Shown one piece after another: positions 6,095 through 10,066 of a stretch of DNA of 10,066 nucleotides (positions are counted from its first letter, which is position 1; the number at the start of each line of letters is the position of its first letter). The stretch lies in assembly GCA_017452215.1 (NCBI GenBank), contig JAFTMU010000365.1, positions 1-10,066 of the forward strand, in the 5' to 3' direction. The translations under genes and the position numbers were made by a program. The notes under the pieces were generated by a model. The model had not been told where the DNA came from and made no database searches. It saw only the letters and a list, made by a program, of their open reading frames with translations. The stretch is from Clostridia bacterium (GTDB taxonomy: Bacteria; Bacillota; Clostridia; Oscillospirales; CAG-272).

Positions 6095-6790
6095 ATGCGG
6101 CGTCACATCTATCGCTCTCTCTTTTCCTTTCTCTTGCTTTTTTCGCTTTTGTACACAAGTATACCGATCAAGGCTTACGCAGAGGAAAAAATTTACCGTT
6201 CCGTGGTGACACAAACAAAGCAGATCGCACTGACCTTCGATGACGGACCCCATCCCCGTCTCACCCATGAAATTTTAGAGATTCTTGATAAATACAACGT
6301 AAAGGCGACCTTTTTTATGGTGGGCGTTAACGTGGTCAACTATCCACAGGCAGCAAAGGAGGTCCTTGAAAGAGGACACGAGGTGGGAAATCACACCTAT
6401 TCCCACTATCACATGAGAGGCTTGAACGAGGAAGCCTTGAACGATGAGCTTGGCAAATGCGAGGATGCCTTGGAGGAGCTTTGTGAATACCGTCCGCACC
6501 TGTTTCGTCCCCCCGAGGGAGCGGTAACGGAGTACGTTCGCCATTGCTCCGAGGGCGGGGATTATACCCTTGTACTTTGGAGCTTGGATACACGGGATTG
6601 GGAAGAAAAAAACACCGCTCGCATTGTGCAAACGGTGTTGGAAAATATTCAGCCGGGGGATATCGTTCTCATGCACGATTATATCGGCACCGAGAGCAAG
6701 ACACCGGAGGCATTGGAGATCCTTTTGTCCAAGCTTTTGGAAAAAGGATACGAGCCTGTCACGGTCAGTCGGCTGTTAGGTATTTGTTGA
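6095..6790 (+). CDS. Exported polysaccharide (peptidoglycan) deacetylase, NodB family
   Basis: A 231-residue secreted or membrane-tethered NodB-domain deacetylase, probably acting on peptidoglycan amino sugars. It has a signal peptide or anchor (hydrophobic 9-27, possible cleavage after AYA at 29) and a compact catalytic domain with every classical motif intact: TFDDG (47-51), HTYSH (100-104), RPPEG (138-142), DTRDW (165-169) and LMHD (192-195). Unlike its upstream neighbour it has the complete Asp-His-His metal set. An ATG at 6086 overlaps the pdaA stop but leaves no space after the AAGGA site (6081-6085). The ATG at 6095 has a 9-nt spacer and is chosen. It is likely co-transcribed and coupled with pdaA. 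PdaB-like is possible, but exact orthology is not claimed. Its last 15 bases overlap the convergent ATPase gene. Confidence 0.9.
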   Translation: MRRHIYRSLFSFLLLFSLLYTSIPIKAYAEEKIYRSVVTQTKQIALTFDDGPHPRLTHEILEILDKYNVKATFFMVGVNVVNYPQAAKEVLERGHEVGNHTYSHYHMRGLNEEALNDELGKCEDALEELCEYRPHLFRPPEGAVTEYVRHCSEGGDYTLVLWSLDTRDWEEKNTARIVQTVLENIQPGDIVLMHDYIGTESKTPEALEILLSKLLEKGYEPVTVSRLLGIC

Positions 6791-7366
6791 CGGCAGATAT
6801 AAAATGCGGTCTGCCATCATTTCCGCATCGGATAATTGGTGGGTGACAAAAATCGCAGCGGCGCCTTTTTCCTTTAAATGCCTCCGCATTTCGGCACCGA
6901 TTCGTTTTCTCAATTCCTCGTCCAATGCGGCAAACGGCTCGTCAAAAAGGAAGAGATCACCGTCAAAAATCAGCGCACGTGCAAGAGAAACACGGCTTTT
7001 CATTCCGCCGGATAATTCCTCGGGATATAAATTTTTGCAATCGGAAAGCTCCACGGAGTCCAAGGCATCTGTGATGATTTCCTCAATCCCGTCCGTCTTT
7101 TTCAAAACGGCGGCAAGATTTTCTCTTACTGTGAGCCAAGGCAACAGGCGAGGCTCCTGAAAAACAAAGGAGATGCGATCAAAGGAGGAAATCACAAAGC
7201 CTTTTTGGGGGCGGAGAAGTCCTGCGCACAGGGAGAGCAGGGTACTTTTTCCGCACCCCGACGGTCCCATAACGGCAAGGATCTCGCCGTCAGCAAGAGT
7301 TAAGGAAAAATCCTTCAAGATCGGCTTTTGATCATAGGAAAAGGTCACGTCCCTCAATTCCAACAT
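6776..7366 (-). CDS. ABC transporter ATP-binding protein, SsuB/TauB-like
   Basis: Cytoplasmic ATPase of the importer encoded with the two genes before it. With the start at 7366 it has 196 residues: Walker A GPSGCGKST (34-42), Q-loop FQEPRLLPW (69-77, Gln70, the SsuB/TauB-type form), signature LSGGM (118-122, Met in place of Gln), Walker B LFLFDEP (138-144) and switch VTHQ (174-177, His176). It is short compared with the usual 240-260 residues; the C-terminal extension after the H-loop is missing, but the core domain is complete. A longer frame to 7600 is only permease shadow; AAAGGAGG (7374-7381), 7 nt before the ATG, decides the start. The ATG overlaps the permease TGA by one base. Confidence 0.92.
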   Translation of the reverse strand: MLELRDVTFSYDQKPILKDFSLTLADGEILAVMGPSGCGKSTLLSLCAGLLRPQKGFVISSFDRISFVFQEPRLLPWLTVRENLAAVLKKTDGIEEIITDALDSVELSDCKNLYPEELSGGMKSRVSLARALIFDGDLFLFDEPFAALDEELRKRIGAEMRRHLKEKGAAAIFVTHQLSDAEMMADRILYLPSTNT

Positions 7367-8136
7367 CAGTTTTCCTCCTTTCCTACACGGCGTCTGCCTT
7401 CCAATAATCCTAACAGACGCCCTACACCGAATTCGATCAACAGACTGAGCAGAATGACCGTTAAGGTCCAAGCAAACATTTCCTCCGTCATGATATATGT
7501 TTTTGCATCTCCGATCATCGAGCCGATGGTCTCGGGGGGCATGGTAATGATCTCGGCGGCAACGCCTGCCTTCCAAGCAAGTCCCAGCGCCGAGCGGCAA
7601 GCGGAGGCAAAGTAGGGTTGCACAGAGGGAAGCGTCAAATAGCGCAGCTTATCGAATGAAGAAAACCGATAGACCTGTGCCACTTCATCAAGCCCGTTGT
7701 CGATTTTTCGCAGTCCCTCGTCAAGGTTGGTCCACACAACGGGAAAGACCATCAAAAACGTAATAAAGCTGGGTGTCCTTGAAGAACCGATAAAGAAAAA
7801 TGCAAGAATAATAAACGAAGCCACAGGCGTTGCCTTGATAACAGACATCAATGGCAAAAACAATTCCCGTATCAATTTCACCTTATAGGTCAGCATGGCA
7901 AGCAAGCAGGCGCCAAGTGTCCCAAAAAGAATCCCCCAAAACACGTTGAGAAAGGAATTTAAGGTGATCTGATAAAAGGAGAGCGTCTGTAACATTTTCC
8001 ACAGAGTCTCAAAGACGGATAAGGGTGAGGGGAAGAGCAGAGGCTTTCCAAAGCGATGGGATGCAATTCCCCAAATCAATATCCAAAATGCCGCAATCAA
8101 AAGAGTGCGGCATATTTTTTTAAGGATTTTTATCAT
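7366..8136 (-). CDS. ABC transporter permease, SsuC/TauC/ThiX-like
   Basis: A 256-residue inner-membrane permease of the binding-protein-dependent transport family, with about six predicted membrane helices, including roughly 10-28, 63-85, 97-117 and 222-240. The SsuC/TauC-type N-terminus (RFGKPLLFPSPLSVFETLW, 28-46) and the coupling-loop region (about 150-200, VAQVYRFSSFDKLRYLTLP followed by a Gly-rich stretch) fit contact with the ATPase. The ATG overlaps the stop of the substrate-binding protein gene by 4 bp (ATGA) and has no good ribosome site of its own, so translation is probably coupled. The substrate cannot be told from sequence; sulfonate, taurine, nitrate and pyrimidine-precursor importers all share this permease type. 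Confidence 0.92.
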   Translation of the reverse strand: MIKILKKICRTLLIAAFWILIWGIASHRFGKPLLFPSPLSVFETLWKMLQTLSFYQITLNSFLNVFWGILFGTLGACLLAMLTYKVKLIRELFLPLMSVIKATPVASFIILAFFFIGSSRTPSFITFLMVFPVVWTNLDEGLRKIDNGLDEVAQVYRFSSFDKLRYLTLPSVQPYFASACRSALGLAWKAGVAAEIITMPPETIGSMIGDAKTYIMTEEMFAWTLTVILLSLLIEFGVGRLLGLLEGRRRVGKEEN

Positions 8137-9239
8137 TTTTGCGCATTTGCGGCATTTACCGCATTGATCGCAATGGTAACCATCGGCTCGGGCAAGACGG
8201 CAATGTCAACCAACCCGGCGGCAACGGCAGTACGCAGGTCGGCAGGCTTTGCATAAGTGCTGGAATCAATGATGATATCCTTGCCGATTTCCAAGCCGTT
8301 CATCTTGCACAGATAGGTAAAGATAAAGGTGGGGTTTTGCGCAGGAACGTACACTGTTTTTCCTTTCAGATCGGCAAAGGAGGAAACCGTCTCGTTCTGA
8401 TTGGTCAAAAGATACAGACAGCCAAGGGTATTTACGGCGATCACACATACCTCACCGCCCGTTTTGTTGTAAACAGTGGAGGCAGCATTGGTGGGCAGTG
8501 CCGCAATATCTGCGCTGCCGTTGATCAATGCGGCGGTCACGATGGTAGCGTCGGATTGTACACTAAAGGTATAGCTTTCCAGCGTATCACCGTTTTTAGC
8601 GTCGTTCATAAGCTTCGCCATACCAAATCCCGTGGTGCCGTTCAGGGTATATACGTTGATGGCTTTACCGCAGGAAGCATCACTTGTTGCGGCTTTCCGT
8701 GTGTAGTAGAAATCGTCTGTGGGAAGCGTACCGCCCATGGCATTTGCATTGATTCCTTGGAGAATTTCAAGGTAAGTGTGCATAGCGGTTTTCATTTCTG
8801 CACCGTCAAGAAAGCATACGTTGCATTTCGGGATCGCTTTTTTAGCAACGGGTGCACTGGTGAAAATGCCGTTGTCCACGATCATCTGGGCAGCCTCCTC
8901 AAGATTGGTGCTCAAATAATTGATCGAGGTTTCATATTCAGCAAGAAAATGCTCTACGGTATCGGGATTTTCCTGTAAAAATGCCTTGCGGACAACGACG
9001 CAGCCCTGTACCAAAGAACCTTGTGCCGCAACCTTATTCCACTCTGCGGTCAGATCCAAAGCGTTGGTCAGGGTCAGGGTATCAGAGGGACCGTCGTCGG
9101 ACGGGGAACCGGTGGTGGTGCCGTCGGTAGGAGTGTCAGTGGTGGTTGTTGTGTCTTTGTCATCTGCTCGACCGAGGCAAGCGGTCATAGAGAGCAAAAG
9201 GCACAAAAGGGTGATGAGGGAAAGTAAACGAAGCTTCAT
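8133..9239 (-). CDS. Lipoprotein substrate-binding protein of the ABC importer, apparently circularly permuted
   Basis: A 368-residue lipoprotein of the SsuA/TauA/ThiY-like periplasmic-binding fold. Signal peptide 1-20 ends in SMTA before the lipid Cys21; a Thr/Asp/Pro-rich linker spans about 22-56. The domain order is unusual. Residues 57-180 (ALDLTAEW, GCVVVRKAF, ENPDTVEHFLAEYETSI, GGTLPTDDFYY) look like the part that normally ends these proteins. Residues 190-368 (INVYTLNGTTGFGMAKL, ADIAALPTNAAS, FADLKGKTVYVP, AAGLVDIAVLPEPM) look like the part that normally begins them. A short joint (181-189) links the two. Both halves are needed for the two-lobed fold, so it may still bind ligand. Seven Cys occur besides the lipid one, including CNVC (139-142). 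The ribosome site AGAAAGGAA lies about 7 nt upstream. It is encoded after the regulator and before the permease. Confidence 0.85.
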   Translation of the reverse strand: MKLRLLSLITLLCLLLSMTACLGRADDKDTTTTTDTPTDGTTTGSPSDDGPSDTLTLTNALDLTAEWNKVAAQGSLVQGCVVVRKAFLQENPDTVEHFLAEYETSINYLSTNLEEAAQMIVDNGIFTSAPVAKKAIPKCNVCFLDGAEMKTAMHTYLEILQGINANAMGGTLPTDDFYYTRKAATSDASCGKAINVYTLNGTTGFGMAKLMNDAKNGDTLESYTFSVQSDATIVTAALINGSADIAALPTNAASTVYNKTGGEVCVIAVNTLGCLYLLTNQNETVSSFADLKGKTVYVPAQNPTFIFTYLCKMNGLEIGKDIIIDSSTYAKPADLRTAVAAGLVDIAVLPEPMVTIAINAVNAANAQK

Positions 9240-9266
9240 AATAATGTTCCTTTCTGTGTTATATAT

Positions 9267-9935
9267 TTATTGATATGCTTTAAGCATAGCTTCCCGGTGA
9301 ATAATACGAACCTTTCGCCCGCTTTTTTCAATGTATCCGTCGTGAACCAATCGGTCAAACGCACGGTAGAGTGACGCCCGCCCAAGATCAAGAACGACGG
9401 AGAGAGAGGAAAGAGATTCCCCAAAAAGGATCTCGTTTTCTTCAAAGGAGCAAAGGTAGAGCGCTAATCTGCGTTCTGCGCTTCCTGCGGTCAGGTATCC
9501 GATCTTACGGTTCAGATAGCACACCCTGCTTGAAAGAAAGGTAAGATATCTCTTTAAGAATGTGCGATCGCTTTCCAATAATTCGTAAATCGCCTCCTCC
9601 GTGATAAAAAACACTCGGCAGGCTTGATCTGCACGGATCAGGCTTACGTAAGGCTCGTCAGTGAAAAAATTGGCAATCCCGAACAGATCTCCCTTGTGCA
9701 GGTATCGCAGCAGAGTGCTTTTTGAGGCGTCGGCGGTAGACACGGTTGCTTGCCCGCACAGGAGCAGCCCGGCTTTTTTCTCCGTGACAGAGGGAGAAAG
9801 AATGATCTCGTCCATGGAAAATTCACACACACCGCAACCGTGCTTCTCAAAAACTGCGATGGCGATCTCTGTATTGATGCCGCAAAACAAGGAATGGTCT
9901 GAAAGCGCCGTGATTTCTTTTTTTGAAAATCCCAA
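9267..9935 (-). CDS. Crp/Fnr-family transcriptional regulator
   Basis: A 222-residue regulator with an N-terminal cyclic-nucleotide-binding-like beta-barrel (about 15-115), a dimer helix (about 116-142) and a C-terminal winged helix (about 150-222; recognition helix within LGRASLYRAFDRL, 184-196). The phosphate-binding cassette GDLFGIANFF...SLIRA lacks the Glu and Arg pattern needed to hold cAMP, so another signal is likely. Cysteines at 18, 34 and 37 lie near the N-terminus but not in the classical Fnr 4Fe-4S spacing. The start is TTG at 9935, supported by a strong AAAGGAGGTG (9941-9950) with a 7-nt spacer. It heads the importer operon, 27 nt before the binding-protein gene, and probably controls it and itself. 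Confidence 0.9.
   Translation of the reverse strand: MGFSKKEITALSDHSLFCGINTEIAIAVFEKHGCGVCEFSMDEIILSPSVTEKKAGLLLCGQATVSTADASKSTLLRYLHKGDLFGIANFFTDEPYVSLIRADQACRVFFITEEAIYELLESDRTFLKRYLTFLSSRVCYLNRKIGYLTAGSAERRLALYLCSFEENEILFGESLSSLSVVLDLGRASLYRAFDRLVHDGYIEKSGRKVRIIHREAMLKAYQ
9274..9288 (-). promoter_or_regulatory. 15-bp palindrome at the crp-like gene 3' end, before the binding-protein gene
   Basis: TATGCTT and AAGCATA form 7-bp arms around one central base. It lies in the last codons of the regulator gene, 35-49 bp upstream of the binding-protein start. It could be an operator or, in RNA, a small hairpin (TATGC/GCATA with a 5-nt loop). It is not followed by a T-run in either direction, so it is not a normal terminator. 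Confidence 0.35.
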
Positions 9936-9966
9936 GTATCCACCTCCTTTTGTATCATTTGAGACA

Positions 9967-9995
9967 ATTATAGCATATTGTTAAGAACTTGTCAA
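9967..9995 (-). promoter_or_regulatory. Perfect-consensus sigma-A promoter of the regulator-ABC importer operon
   Basis: On the minus strand, TTGACA (9990-9995) and TATAAT (9967-9972) are separated by exactly 17 nt. Both hexamers match consensus at 6/6. The predicted transcription start is near 9960, giving a leader of about 25 nt with the ribosome site at 9941-9950. AT-rich A/T tracts at 9997-10066 upstream could act as an UP element. Such a strong core promoter beside its own regulator suggests repression. Confidence 0.9.
9978..9995. promoter_or_regulatory. Candidate operator: imperfect 18-bp dyad overlapping the -35
   Basis: The minus-strand sequence TTGACAAGTTCTTAACAA has dyad form TTG-NN-AAG-NN-CTT-NN-CAA, with 12 of 18 positions symmetric. 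Its TTG...CAA ends resemble Crp/Fnr-class half sites. It covers the -35 element and most of the spacer, where a bound dimer would block RNA polymerase. Autoregulation by the adjacent Crp/Fnr protein is inferred, not shown. Confidence 0.45.
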
Positions 9996-10066
9996 TGGGA
10001 TTTATAAAAAATACTTTAAAAAAATATTCAAATTTGGAAAAAAACAGTTAAAATTTTATCTTTGCC

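Noticed and set aside
6792..6815. GGCAGA/TCTGCC inverted repeat just after the deacetylase stop, considered as a terminator
   Set aside because: Stem of only 6 bp, a 12-nt loop and no T-run after it; it lies in the ATPase coding sequence and is probably chance.
8139..8978. A 279-codon open frame on the plus strand
   Set aside because: It is antisense to the substrate-binding protein gene, has no ribosome site and no recognisable domain.
9036..9174. Thr/Asp/Pro/Ser-rich low-complexity stretch as a possible tandem repeat or contingency locus
   Set aside because: It encodes the usual flexible linker after a lipoprotein leader; no exact nucleotide repeat unit is maintained.
1..10066. Mobile elements, CRISPR arrays, tRNA or rRNA genes
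   Set aside because: No transposase, integrase, terminal repeats, spaced repeats or RNA gene signatures were seen on either strand.

Overview
The window looks like a chromosomal segment of an anaerobic, low-to-mid GC Bacillota, most likely class Clostridia. This is inferred from strong AAGGAGG-type ribosome binding sites, consensus sigma-A promoters, the lepB-rbgA-rnhB-yraN gene order typical of Firmicutes, a PdaA-type deacetylase and a Crp/Fnr-type regulator with a TTG start. I see no RNA genes, insertion sequences, prophage genes or CRISPR arrays.

Left part (1-4360, minus strand): one tight operon is read leftwards from an extended -10 promoter at 4332-4360. Its order is apgM (phosphoglycerate mutase), lepB (signal peptidase I), rbgA (50S assembly GTPase), rnhB (RNase HII), yraN (UPF0102) and an M19 dipeptidase that runs off the left edge. 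Gaps are 16-27 nt or short overlaps, so the genes are probably co-transcribed and partly translationally coupled. These are housekeeping genes.

Middle part (4441-6790, plus strand): a divergent promoter at 4441-4469 drives an unrecognised single-pass membrane protein. It is followed by two exported polysaccharide deacetylases, one PdaA-like and one of the general NodB type, likely acting on peptidoglycan. The 81 nt around the start of the first deacetylase form an exceptionally complete stem-loop of about 33 base pairs. It contains the Shine-Dalgarno sequence and start codon and is followed directly by seven Ts. It could be a conditional terminator or a translation-masking leader.

Right part (6776-9995, minus strand): an operon read leftwards from a perfect TTGACA-17-TATAAT promoter. 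It encodes a Crp/Fnr-family regulator, a lipoprotein substrate-binding protein, a permease and an ATPase of a SsuABC/TauABC/ThiXYZ-like ABC importer. The substrate is unknown. The substrate-binding protein appears circularly permuted: the segment that is normally C-terminal comes directly after the lipoprotein leader, and the normally N-terminal and middle segment comes last. This and the pdaA leader hairpin are the two observations most worth following. The importer operon and the deacetylase operon converge, and their last genes overlap by 15 bp.
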